Shown one piece after another: positions 49,417-57,696 of a stretch of DNA of 64,000 bases. Source of the stretch: Rhodovarius crocodyli. Its GTDB lineage: Bacteria > Pseudomonadota > Alphaproteobacteria > Acetobacterales > Acetobacteraceae. The stretch lies in assembly GCA_945901085.1 (NCBI GenBank), contig CAMDJV010000002.1:62001-126000 (forward strand), in the 5' to 3' direction. A program made the position numbers and the translations under genes. The notes under the pieces are model-generated. The model ran no database searches, was not told the origin of the DNA, and saw only the letters and a program-made list of their open reading frames with translations. Position 1 is the first letter of the stretch. Every line of letters starts with the position of its first letter.

Positions 49417-49431
49417 GTTCGCGTTGCGTTC
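49417..49431. promoter_or_regulatory. SOS box (LexA site) between uvrA and ssb
   Basis: GTTC-GCGTTGC-GTTC, an exact GTTC-N7-GTTC alphaproteobacterial LexA site, 17 bp before the uvrA ATG and 69 bp before the ssb ATG. uvrA and ssb are classical SOS genes, and the site could control both. Confidence 0.85.
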
Positions 49432-49499
49432 GCTTTAGGATATGGCAGAGCCACCGCCCAGAAGCTAGACTGGGATTCAGAATTGCAAGGAGCGACGTC

Positions 49500-50030
49500 A
49501 TGGCAGGCAGTGTGAACAAGGTGATCCTGATCGGTCGCCTCGGTCGGGACCCCGAGGTCCGGAACTTCCAGAATGGCGGGAAGGTGGTCAATCTGCGCCT
49601 CGCCACCGGCGAGCGCTACAAGGACCGCGAAGGCAATATGCAGGAGCGCACCGAGTGGCACTCGGTTGCCATCTTCAATGAAAAATTGGGCGAAATCGCC
49701 GAGCGCTATTTGAAGAAGGGCAGCCAAGTCTATCTCGAAGGCCAGTTGGAAACCCGCAAATGGCAGGACCAGAGCGGCGCCGAGAAATACTCGACCGAGG
49801 TGGTGCTGCGCAATTTCCGTGGTGAATTGACCCTGCTGGATAGCCGCGGTGCCGGCGGCGGCGGTGCCTCGGATGATGATATGGGCGGCGGCGGCTATGG
49901 CGGTGGTGGTGGCGGTGCGCCGCCGGCCCGCTCGGGTGGCTATGGTGGCGGCGCGGCCAAGCCGGCCCCGGCGCGCGGTGGCTGGGACAATAACAAGAAG
50001 AGCGATCTGGACGACGATATTCCGTTCTAA
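49500..50030 (+). CDS. ssb: Single-stranded DNA-binding protein
   Basis: 176-residue SSB. OB fold at 1-110 ([20 protein letters not shown]), then a Gly-rich flexible linker and the acidic tip DDDIPF that recruits partner proteins. ATG 49500 has AAGGAG at the usual distance; the open frame upstream is antisense to uvrA. Follows the SOS box. A shortened family A palindrome lies after its stop. Confidence 0.97.
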   Translation: MAGSVNKVILIGRLGRDPEVRNFQNGGKVVNLRLATGERYKDREGNMQERTEWHSVAIFNEKLGEIAERYLKKGSQVYLEGQLETRKWQDQSGAEKYSTEVVLRNFRGELTLLDSRGAGGGGASDDDMGGGGYGGGGGGAPPARSGGYGGGAAKPAPARGGWDNNKKSDLDDDIPF

Positions 50031-50039
50031 CAGGTCACT

Positions 50040-50120
50040 GAAAAGCTCTGAGGGCGGAGATAAAGAGCGAAAGGGCTTTGCCCCTCGATCCTATTGTTTC
50101 TCGCCGTTCGTTTTTCAGCA
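50040..50120. repeat. Palindromic element family A, shortened copy 3
   Basis: GAGCGAAAGGGCTTTGCCCCTCGATC followed by TTCTCGCCGTTCGTTTTTCAGCAG matches the two outer arms of copy 2 (15777-16010) joined directly, with the whole inner part missing. CACTGAAAAGC on the left mirrors GCTGAAAAACG on the right as terminal inverted repeats. Directly follows the ssb stop. Confidence 0.7.
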
Positions 50121-50265
50121 GCCTGGTGTTCCGCATCTGAACTGCGTTGCGACGTGCAGCGCTGACCCGCAATTCTCCGCAAAGACCCACCCCCCGCAAC
50201 TTTCTAATAGGCCAAGGGTTTGATGGGTGTGGCGCAAGGCCACGATTTTGAGGAGAAATCAGAAG

Positions 50266-50700
50266 ATGCGGCCTATCACTCTCAGCTTGGCATTGCTGGC
50301 ATTGCCCGCCGTGGCGATCGCCCAGATCACGCCGCCTGCCATTGTGACCCCGCCCACCGCAACGGTGGCGCCGACGCTGCAGCCAGGCACGCCGCCTACG
50401 GCAGCCACCGAAGCGGCGTTGCGCGGCGGCCTGCGCATGAGCAAGATTATCGGCTCCAATGTCCACAACGAAGCGGATGAGGATGTTGGCAAGGTGGACG
50501 AGATTATCCTTCCCACCGGCGGAGCACCAACCGCGATCTTGGCTGTCGGCGGCTTCCTGGGAATAGGGAGCCACTATGTTGCGGTCCCGCTCAGCCGCCT
50601 GCGCATGGGCCCGCGTGATCGCTGGGTGATGCAGGGGGCGACGAAGGAATACCTGCGCACGTTACCGCCTTTTACCTACACAGCCGCAGCCCAGCGCTGA
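50266..50700 (+). CDS. Secreted PRC-barrel domain protein
   Basis: 144 residues with a signal peptide (MRPITLSLALLALPAVAIAQ) and a PRC-barrel-like domain in the second half (LRMSKIIGSNVHNEADEDVGKVDEII, about 65-90, then GIGSHYVAVPLSRL). ATG 50266 follows AGGAGA; earlier in-frame starts would spoil the signal. The linker is Pro/Thr-rich. Periplasmic role unknown. Confidence 0.78.
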   Translation: MRPITLSLALLALPAVAIAQITPPAIVTPPTATVAPTLQPGTPPTAATEAALRGGLRMSKIIGSNVHNEADEDVGKVDEIILPTGGAPTAILAVGGFLGIGSHYVAVPLSRLRMGPRDRWVMQGATKEYLRTLPPFTYTAAAQR

Positions 50701-50871
50701 GGCCACCCAATAGCTTGCCCTGGAACCTCTTGGGGCTTGGCTTCCAAGCCGGCAGCGTCCCATGGGCGTCCCAGCGCATAACAAGTTGAAGTTAAACCCG
50801 ACATATCCTGGACGACGTCGTCGTGCTTGCCGCAATGCAGGCGACTTCGCCCAGGCCAAGAGCCTGCCATG

Positions 50872-51573
50872 TCACACGGACAGGTAGGCTTGCCGCGCGG
50901 CCGTATCCGCCATCAGCGCCGCCATGCTGCCGGTCCAGCGTATCTGGCCGCGCTCGATGATGCTGGCGCGGTCACTCACCGCCTGGGCGAGAAAGAGATT
51001 CTGTTCAGACAGCAGCACGCTCAGCCCCTCAGCCTTCAGAACGCGAATGGCCGCTGCCATGCGTTCGACGATCACCGGCGCTAAGCCCTCACTGGGTTCA
51101 TCGAGCATGATCAGCTGCGGATTGCCCATCAGGCTGCGGCCGATGGTGAGCATTTGCTGTTCGCCCCCGCTCATCCGCCCGCCGGGGCGGCGGCGCATGG
51201 CGACGAGGCTGGGGAAGAGTTCGTAAACCCGCTCCACACTCCAAGGGCGCAGGCCCGGGCGGGGCTTTTGCCGGCCGGTCTCCAGGTTTTCCTCCACCGT
51301 GAGTTCGGCGAAAATCCGCCGCTCCTCAGGCACATAGCCCAGCCCGGCGCGGGCGATCTCGAAGGGTTCTCGGCCGGTGATATCCTGGCCGAGAAACTCC
51401 ACCCGCCCGGCGCTGGGCGGCACCAGGCCCATAATGGCCTTCATGGTGGTGGATTTGCCGGCTCCATTGCGGCCGAGCAGCACATGCACCTGCCCCGCAT
51501 GCACCGTAAGCGTCACGCCATGCAGGATATGCGCGCGGCCATAATGCGCGTGCAGGGCTTCGACATGCAGCAT
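50872..51573 (-). CDS. livF: Branched-chain amino-acid-type ABC transporter ATPase LivF
   Basis: 233-residue ABC ATPase. Walker A GRNGAGKST, signature MSGGEQQMLTIGRSL, Walker B LIMLDEPSEGL. The YVPEERRIFAELTVEENL block identifies LivF rather than LivG. ATG 51573 shares bases with the livG stop (TGATG). Last gene of the operon. Substrate class may be branched-chain amino acids, amides or urea-like compounds. Confidence 0.93.
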   Translation of the reverse strand: MLHVEALHAHYGRAHILHGVTLTVHAGQVHVLLGRNGAGKSTTMKAIMGLVPPSAGRVEFLGQDITGREPFEIARAGLGYVPEERRIFAELTVEENLETGRQKPRPGLRPWSVERVYELFPSLVAMRRRPGGRMSGGEQQMLTIGRSLMGNPQLIMLDEPSEGLAPVIVERMAAAIRVLKAEGLSVLLSEQNLFLAQAVSDRASIIERGQIRWTGSMAALMADTAARQAYLSV

Positions 51574-52322
51574 CAATGCCGCCCCTCATGGCCGAGATAG
51601 ACCTCGCGCACGGCGGGGTTGGCGCGCACATCCTCGGGGCTACCCTCGGCCAGCATGCGGCCGCGGTCCAGCACCAGCAGCCTATCGGCATGGGTGAAGA
51701 CCACATCCATGTCATGCTCGGTGAAGAGCACGGCAATGCCGCTCTCACGCGCGATGCGGGCGGTGAGCGCCATCAGTGCCACACGCTCGGCGGGTGCCAT
51801 GCCGGCGGTGGGCTCGTCCATCAGCAGCAGGCGGGGGTTATTGGCGAGGGCGATGGCCAGTTCCACCCGCTTGAGGTCGCCATAGGCCAGCACGCCGCAG
51901 GGGCGCGCGGCCTGCTCCGCCATGCCCAGGCGCTCCAGCAGGGCCAGGGCCGGGGTCGGGTCCTCGGCGCTGAGCGGCGCCCAGAGACGCATCAGCCGCC
52001 GCTGATGGGAGAGCAGCGCCATTTGCACATTTTCCAGCACCGAGAGGCTGGCGAAGGTTGCGGTGATCTGAAAGGTGCGGCCCACACCCAGGCGCCAGAT
52101 GGCGCGCGGGGCGAGGCCGGTGATGTCCTGCCCAGCCAGCGTCACCCGCCCGGCATCGGGGCGGATCTGGCCATTGAGCATATTGAAGCAGGTGGATTTG
52201 CCGGCGCCATTGGGGCCGATCAGGGCCAAAAGCTCGCCCGCCGCCACGGCCAAGCTGACGCCCTGCACCGCCTTCACACCGCCGAAGGATTTATGCAGCC
52301 CCTCCACACGCAGCAGGCTCAT
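51573..52322 (-). CDS. livG: Branched-chain amino-acid-type ABC transporter ATPase LivG
   Basis: 249-residue ABC ATPase with Walker A GPNGAGKST, Walker B LLLMDEPTAGM and the LivG-type GVGRTFQITATFASLSVLENV region. The signature motif has drifted: it reads LAYGDLKRVELA instead of the usual LSYGxQRxLEIA. ATGA overlap with the permease gene. Confidence 0.93.
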   Translation of the reverse strand: MSLLRVEGLHKSFGGVKAVQGVSLAVAAGELLALIGPNGAGKSTCFNMLNGQIRPDAGRVTLAGQDITGLAPRAIWRLGVGRTFQITATFASLSVLENVQMALLSHQRRLMRLWAPLSAEDPTPALALLERLGMAEQAARPCGVLAYGDLKRVELAIALANNPRLLLMDEPTAGMAPAERVALMALTARIARESGIAVLFTEHDMDVVFTHADRLLVLDRGRMLAEGSPEDVRANPAVREVYLGHEGRH

Positions 52323-54136
52323 GCGCGCGGCCCCATCCCAGCGAGGCCGCGGGGGAAGAACAGCACAAGGCCGATGATGATGGCGCCCAGCGCCGCGCGC
52401 CAGAATTGCGTCACGCGCAGCAATTGCTCATGCAGCCCGGTATAGGCCAGCGCGCCGATCAGAGGGCCCATCACCGTCTGCACCCCGCCCAGCAGCACCA
52501 TCAGCAGCGCATCCACGCTGCGCGGAATGGCCATGGCGGTGGGGAAGACGCTGCCCTTGCCGAAGGCGAACACCGCCCCCGCCAGCCCGGCAAAACCCGC
52601 GGCGATGGCAAAGGCAAGCCAGCGCACCCGGAAGGCATCAATGCCAATCGCCTCAGCGCGCAGCGGGCTGTCACGCTGCGCGCGCATGGCGTAGCCGAGC
52701 GGGGCGAAAATGGCGCGGCGCAACAGCAGTGCCCCACCCAGGCACAGCGCCAACGACAGATAGGCATAGGCCAGCTTGGGCACAGCCCAGGCGCTGGGCC
52801 AGACGCCCAGAATGCCGTTATCGCCACCCGTCACCTCCACCCATTGAAACGCGGTGGACCAGGCGATCTGGGCAAAGGCCAGGGTAAGCATGGCGGCATA
52901 TACCCCCGAAAGCCGCACGCAGAACCAGCCAAACACCAACCCCAGCAGCCCTGCGGCAAAGGGCGCGGCCAAGAGCCCCAACTCCATCGGCGCGGCAAAA
53001 TGCTTCACCAGCAGGGCGGCGGCATAGGCGCCGGCACCAAAATAGGCGGCGTGGCCAAAGCTCGCCATGCCGCCCGGCCCCATGATGAAATGCAGGCTGG
53101 CGGCAAACAGCACGGCAATGGCCAATTCGCTCAGCACCACCAGGGCGTAATCGCCCAGAAAGGGCGGCAGGGCGATGGCCAACAGCAGGGCCGCCAGCGC
53201 CACCGCGCGGCCTTTTGGCGAGAGTGCCCGCAAGGGCGGCTCAGGCGGCAGCACAATGGCTGCGGCATTCGCGCGGCCCATCAAGCCATAGGGCCGCAGC
53301 ACCAGCACCACCGCCATTACCAGGAACACCAGCACCAGGGTGATGCGCGGAAACAGCACAATGCCAAAGGCCTGCATCTGGCCGATGAGTAAGGCCGCCA
53401 GCGCCGCCCCCGGCAGTGAGCCCAGGCCGCCCACCACCACGACGACAAAGGCCTCGGAAATAATGGCCATGTCCATGTGCAGATTGACGCTCTCGCGCGG
53501 CAGTTGCAGCGCCCCGGCCAATCCCGCCAGCGCCGAACCCAGGAAGAAAACCCCGGTGAACAATCGCCGCTGATTGACCCCCAGCGCGCCCAGCATCTCG
53601 CGATCGGCCGTGGCGGCGCGCACCAGCACACCAAAGCGGCTGCGCTGGAACAATAGCCACAAGAGCAGCAGGATGGCCCCGCCAATGGCTATCAACACGA
53701 GGTCGTAGAGCGGGAAGCGCTCGCCCATCACATCCACCGCGCCGCGCAGGCCGGGCGCCCTGGGGCCCAGCAGATCCTGCGCCCCCCAGACCGCCAGGGC
53801 CACATCCTGCACCACCAGCACCACGCCGAAAGTGGCCAGCAACTGGAACAATTCGGGCGCCTTGTAGATGCGGCGCAGCACCAGCACCTCCACCACCACG
53901 CCAATCAACCCCACCGCCAGCGCCGCCGCTAGGACACCACCCCAGAAAGGGAAATGCCCGCGCGGCAACCAGGTGACCAGGCTGTAGGCGATATAGGCGC
54001 CCAGCATATAGAGGCTGCCATGGGCGAAATTGACGATGCGGGTGACGCCGAAAATGACCGTCAGCCCGGCGGCGACCAGGAAGAGCGAGGCGGCGCTGGC
54101 GAGGCCGGATAGGCTTTGGACGAGAATTTGGGTCAT
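52319..54136 (-). CDS. Fused LivH-LivM ABC permease
   Basis: 605-residue membrane protein joining the two inner-membrane subunits of a branched-chain amino-acid-type transporter. Residues 1-290 match LivH (GVTRIVNFAHGSLYMLGAY start) and about 315-605 match LivM (MASFGHAAYFGAGAYAAAL, QRDSPLRAEAIGID, GPLIGALAYTGLHE). The linker at about 290-315 (PPEPPLRALSPKGRA) is short. One polypeptide therefore supplies both halves of the pore. Confidence 0.93.
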   Translation of the reverse strand: MTQILVQSLSGLASAASLFLVAAGLTVIFGVTRIVNFAHGSLYMLGAYIAYSLVTWLPRGHFPFWGGVLAAALAVGLIGVVVEVLVLRRIYKAPELFQLLATFGVVLVVQDVALAVWGAQDLLGPRAPGLRGAVDVMGERFPLYDLVLIAIGGAILLLLWLLFQRSRFGVLVRAATADREMLGALGVNQRRLFTGVFFLGSALAGLAGALQLPRESVNLHMDMAIISEAFVVVVVGGLGSLPGAALAALLIGQMQAFGIVLFPRITLVLVFLVMAVVLVLRPYGLMGRANAAAIVLPPEPPLRALSPKGRAVALAALLLAIALPPFLGDYALVVLSELAIAVLFAASLHFIMGPGGMASFGHAAYFGAGAYAAALLVKHFAAPMELGLLAAPFAAGLLGLVFGWFCVRLSGVYAAMLTLAFAQIAWSTAFQWVEVTGGDNGILGVWPSAWAVPKLAYAYLSLALCLGGALLLRRAIFAPLGYAMRAQRDSPLRAEAIGIDAFRVRWLAFAIAAGFAGLAGAVFAFGKGSVFPTAMAIPRSVDALLMVLLGGVQTVMGPLIGALAYTGLHEQLLRVTQFWRAALGAIIIGLVLFFPRGLAGMGPRA

Positions 54137-54141
54137 TTAGG

Positions 54142-54240
54142 TTTGCCCGGGGCAGGGCTTTGCCCTCCCCCGATACCCCCGGGTTCCAAGGGCCTCTCGG
54201 CCCTTGGTGGGGAGGGGCAAAGCCCCTCTCCGGGCAACCA
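54142..54240. repeat. Long inverted repeat between binding protein and permease genes
   Basis: TTGCCCGG...CCGGGCAA closes an imperfect stem that contains AGGGCTTTGCCCT, a perfect 9-bp hairpin CCAAGGGCC-TCTC-GGCCCTTGG and GAGGGGCAAAGCCCCTC. It lies inside the operon, so it may stabilise the upstream mRNA or lower expression of the downstream permease. Confidence 0.7.
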
Positions 54241-54250
54241 GCCCCACCCC

Positions 54251-55456
54251 CTACCCCTGCGGCCTGAGCGTGCGCACCACCTCATCCGATGGCAGATAGG
54301 CCCTGCCATCCGCATAACGCCAATCCACCATCACCCCGCGGTTCCCCCGCAATGCCGTGCGCCCAATATAGGCGCCCAGGGTGGATTGATGGTCGATGGC
54401 GCGAAACTCCACCTCGTTTTCGCCAAAGGCGGTGGGGAATTTCAACCCGCGCATGGTCTGCACCATCGCGTCGGTCCCGGTGGAGCCGGCGGCTTTGAGC
54501 ATGGTGGTGATGGCGGTCACCGTATCATAGGCCACGACCGAGCCCAGCTTCGGCGCCTCGCGGAAGCGGGCGGTATAGGCGGCGCGGAAGCGGCTGTGAT
54601 GGGGGTTGTTGATATCGGCGGCGGGATAGCCGGAGACGATCCAATTCTCCGGCGCCTCATCGCCCAATGGGTCAAGATATTCCGGCTCGCCGGTCAGCAT
54701 GGAGACCACGCGGCGGCGTTCGAATAACCCGCGGGTTGAGCCCTGGCGGACAAAATTCGTCAGGTCCGCGCCGAAGGTGACGTTGAAGATGGCTTCGGGG
54801 TTGGCGCCGGCCAGGGCCTGGACGGTGGCGCCGGCATCGATGCGGCCGAGTGCGGGGAATTGTTCGGCGACGAAACTGGTGCCGGGCACGGCCCGGGTGA
54901 GCAGTTCCTTGAACCAGCGCACGGCGGATTGGCCGTATTCATAATTTGGCGCGACGGTGGCCCAGCGGCGGGCCGGCAGTTTCGCCGCCTCCTCCACCAG
55001 CATCGCGCATTGCATGTAGGTGCTGGGGCGCAGGCGGAAGGTGAAGGGGTTGCCCCGGGCCCAGACCAGCGCATCGGTCAGCGGTTCGGAGGCGACGAAG
55101 AGCCTGCGATTCTGATTGGCGAAATCGCCAAGCGCGAGGCCCACATTGGAGAGGAAGCCGCCGGCCAGAAGATGGACGCGCTCATTGCTGATGAGTTCGC
55201 CGGCATGGCGCACCGCATCCTCGGGGCGGCCGGCATCGTCGCGAAAGATGGTCTCCAGCCTGCGGCCATGGATGCCGCCGGCGGCGTTGACCTCATCGAG
55301 CGCCAGCGCCCATGCATTGCGGTAGGGGGCGAGGAAGGCCGGCTGGGAGGTATAGCTGTTGATCTCGCCGATGCGAATCGCCTCCGCCTGGGCATGGGCG
55401 ATGGCGGGCGCAGCGAGGCCGAATGCATGGATGGCGGCGCGACGGGTTACGGACAT
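54251..55456 (-). CDS. ABC transporter substrate-binding protein, LivK type
   Basis: 401-residue periplasmic receptor of the Leu/Ile/Val-binding (peripla_BP_6) family. Signal MSVTRRAAIHAFGLAAPAIAHAQ from ATG 55456 (longer frames are less likely). IRIGEINSYTSQPAFLAPYRNAW and INAAGG-like VNAAGGIHGRRLETIFRDDAG blocks are typical. First gene of the operon with livHM, livG and livF. Ligand not decided. Confidence 0.9.
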   Translation of the reverse strand: MSVTRRAAIHAFGLAAPAIAHAQAEAIRIGEINSYTSQPAFLAPYRNAWALALDEVNAAGGIHGRRLETIFRDDAGRPEDAVRHAGELISNERVHLLAGGFLSNVGLALGDFANQNRRLFVASEPLTDALVWARGNPFTFRLRPSTYMQCAMLVEEAAKLPARRWATVAPNYEYGQSAVRWFKELLTRAVPGTSFVAEQFPALGRIDAGATVQALAGANPEAIFNVTFGADLTNFVRQGSTRGLFERRRVVSMLTGEPEYLDPLGDEAPENWIVSGYPAADINNPHHSRFRAAYTARFREAPKLGSVVAYDTVTAITTMLKAAGSTGTDAMVQTMRGLKFPTAFGENEVEFRAIDHQSTLGAYIGRTALRGNRGVMVDWRYADGRAYLPSDEVVRTLRPQG

Positions 55457-55593
55457 AGCGGTACACCTCTGAACTGAGGCATAAGCAACGCTATTCGAGG
55501 CTTTACCGCAACCGCCCATCAGGCGATTGGCGCGTCCATCGCGCAGCATTCAACCATTCAGGCCCTGACGGGCGCGGGTGCAGCCATGGCGGG

Positions 55594-56323
55594 CTATTCG
55601 AAGGGAAAAGGTGTGGGCTGCCAGTATTTTTGCAGCTTGTAGTGGTCGATGGTTGCTGCCTCCATGCCGCGCAGATGGGCGACGATGCGGGCGCGGTCCT
55701 CGGTGGCGAGGGTTTCGGCCAGGGCACGGCAGACCACCAGATCTGAGGGCATTGGCCGGCCTCGGGGATTGGGTGCTGCCGCGAAGTGTGCCTCCATCCG
55801 AACGACGTATTTCAGCAGGATCGAGGCGGCGCGGGCGAAATCGCCGGCCATCATGGCGCACCAGCCTTCGGTCGGTTCTCGCGGCGGCCAGAGCCTTTCT
55901 ATCCATCTTGGATCACCCACCCAATCGAGAATTTCCTCCCAGCTTTGGTGCGCATCGATGAAGGGCCGGGCCTTGGCGTTAAAATTCTCGATGAGATGGG
56001 GCGCGAAGTCAGGTGCGAACATGTCGTAGAGGAACCAACTGGGCGTGGTGGCGAGCAAGGGTTTTTGTGGCTTAGGGCTGCCGATCACCCGCTCAATGTA
56101 GAGGGGCAACTTAAACCCTAGAAAATTGATCCCTTCCGTCCATTAAAATGGCAAAATAGATAAATATAAATCAGGCGCCACTGGATTTATTTTAATTAAT
56201 AAAAACATCGCCGATGTAATTACGGATCGGATTTTTGAATAACTATCGCCCATGAATTATTAAATCAGGATTTTGTTCCATAATTGGCGCAAATATTAAT
56301 TTCAATTGCTGCGCGGTGGCCAT
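55594..56323 (-). pseudogene. Decayed candidate immunity gene
   Basis: The intact part, 56109-55594, gives 171 residues (PLYIERVIGSPKPQKP ... FPFE) of no family I know. Upstream codons continue the sense (GINFLGFKLPLYIE) to a TAA near 56146. In another frame an ATG at 56323 opens a protein-like start, MATAQQLKLIFAPIMEQNPD, broken by stops TAG, TAA and TGA before a frame change joins the later part. The ATG lies 4 bp after the toxin stop, the usual arrangement of a toxin-immunity pair. The 56110-56320 stretch is strongly AT-rich. A shorter live protein from a TTG at 56109 cannot be excluded. Confidence 0.55.
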
Positions 56324-56890
56324 GGTGTCAAGGCCTCAATTCTATAGCCATGACACGAGGATTGGGCATCGAACGCCTGCTAGCAAAGCGCATTCCCTCG
56401 TTGAATATCCTCGTCGCCTGCTCCGCGCCCAGACCGGCTACGCCTGTCTTCACGTCATAGACACAGATCTGGCTGGTGCCCGGCACGTGGTGCAGAATAT
56501 CCAGGACGGAGGACCCCGCAGGACGATGCGAAGAATCGTTCCCATTTAGGAGAGGATACTCCGCGAATACCCTCACTCCTGGTTCAGGATACGTAGTCTT
56601 TATTTGCATTTCAATCTCCTGATGCACCCTCACGCCCCATTGCTGCGGAGACATTGAACCGCGTTCCACGGTATTGGCAGCATTGGTTACAATATCCTGA
56701 AATTCAGCCGTCCGCGGACAAAATTCTTCGACGCGGTCATTGGGCAATACGCCCGCAACCGCCCGCTCCACCTCGCGGTCTCCCTCCAGGCCGCGATACT
56801 GCAGGAGGAAGGGGGTGCCGCCGCTGCTGCCTTCACCAAGCCCGCCACCACGCAGCGCCTCAAGCAGCCTGTTGTAGAGGCCGAGCGCGA

Positions 56891-56993
56891 GAGCATTTTC
56901 AAGCCTTGCGGCTTCGCAAGGCGACTCGGAAAATGCGGAAATACAAAAGCTAGAGCCGCTTCACCGTCTTCGCTTTCGGTGAAACGGCTCTAG
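56891..56993. repeat. Two-hairpin element family B, copy 2 (inside toxin-like gene)
   Basis: 103 bp: GAGCATTTTC, hairpin GCCTTGCGGCTTCGCAAGGC, GGAAAATGC, linker AAATACAAAAG, then a stem CTAGAGCCGCTTCACCG...CGGTGAAACGGCTCTAG. Full-length match to 16011-16110 (opposite orientation). Adds one in-frame TGA to the host reading frame. Confidence 0.88.
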
Positions 56994-57408
56994 CGGCGGC
57001 ACCACGCGGGCAGCCCAGGGCAGGGCCTGCGCCTGGACGGGGATGAGCTGGCCATCCTCGGTCGCATCGAGGTACTGAACAAATTCCTCGCCATCGGGCA
57101 GGATGATGGTGCAGATCTGGCTGCCATCCAGATGCGCCTCGCATTGACCCAGCACCACGCCCGCTTCGTCGCGCACGGTATAACGACGCTGAATTCCCTC
57201 GCCGGGGCTTTCCTCGACGGAGACCATGGCGCTGCCCATCGGCGCGGCAGAGGGCTGAGGCCCAGTGTCATGCCCGTGGCGGTTGGAGCGGGTATGGGCG
57301 GAGACATGTTCCGCATGGCCGTCACGGGTGCGCGAATAGGCGCGCACATGAACAATGCCGACCGAGGCGCCGCCGCCCTCGCGCGGGTAGAGCCGCTGCC
57401 AGCGCTTG

Positions 57409-57513
57409 GAGCATCATCTGTTCAAACGGAATCGTTTGGGCGGATAAAGATGCTCAAAAAACAAAAGGCTGGAGCCTGTGCCGTGAGCCGTGGCGAACGG
57501 AACAGGCTCCAGC
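57409..57513. repeat. Two-hairpin element family C (related to B)
   Basis: 105 bp with the same plan as family B but different sequence: GAGCATC...GATGCTC enclosing TTCAAACGGAATCGTTTGGG, linker AAAAAACAAAAG, then GCTGGAGCCTGT...ACAGGCTCCAGC. The shared GAGCAT end, ACAAAAG linker and two-stem layout indicate one class of element. Confidence 0.8.
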
Positions 57514-57621
57514 GACCCAGGCGTTGAACGCCGCGCGCTCGGGATGGCCAGCCTGCCAATAGCGCGGGTCGCGCATGGCCTGGCGGAGAACGGCTTCGGT
57601 GATGGGCAGGCGGTCAGGCAT

Positions 57622-57696
57622 AATTTGCTCCTATGTCTGGAGCATATTATCCGATTATTAGCCTATAATAAAGCTAACAATCCTAATGTCGCCATC
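57622..57696 (-). promoter_or_regulatory. AT-rich leader of the toxin-like gene
   Basis: The 75 bp between pcaB and the toxin-like start are AT-rich on a GC-rich background. They contain an inverted repeat TTAGC...GGCTAA and a GATAATAT box about 15 bp before AGGAG. This looks like a separate promoter and possible operator rather than read-through from pcaB. Confidence 0.4.

Larger units (their letters stand above)
56328..57621 (-). pseudogene. Polymorphic toxin-like gene interrupted by two palindromic elements
   Basis: Three pieces read as one protein. N piece 57621-57514: ATG with AGGAG site, starting MPDRLPITEAVLRQAMRDP and reaching AFNAWV. Middle 57408-56994: KRWQRLYPREGGG, then VHVRAYSRTRDGHAEHV and on to VVPPL. 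C piece 56890-56328: ALALGLYNRLLEAL, QYRGLEGDREVERAV, then a nuclease-like end with E52, D91 (SVLDIL), D106 and K108 (VYDVKTG), numbered from 56771, ending AIELRP. Element C (57409-57513) ends the first frame; element B (56891-56993) keeps the frame but adds one TGA. Middle and C pieces are in the same frame. The D-x-K pattern suggests a PD-(D/E)XK fold. Confidence 0.6.

Noticed and set aside
56961-57347. A free-standing 128-residue hypothetical protein
   Set aside because: Its last residues come from the inserted element B and its frame is open upstream to the end of element C, so it is better read as the middle of an interrupted gene.
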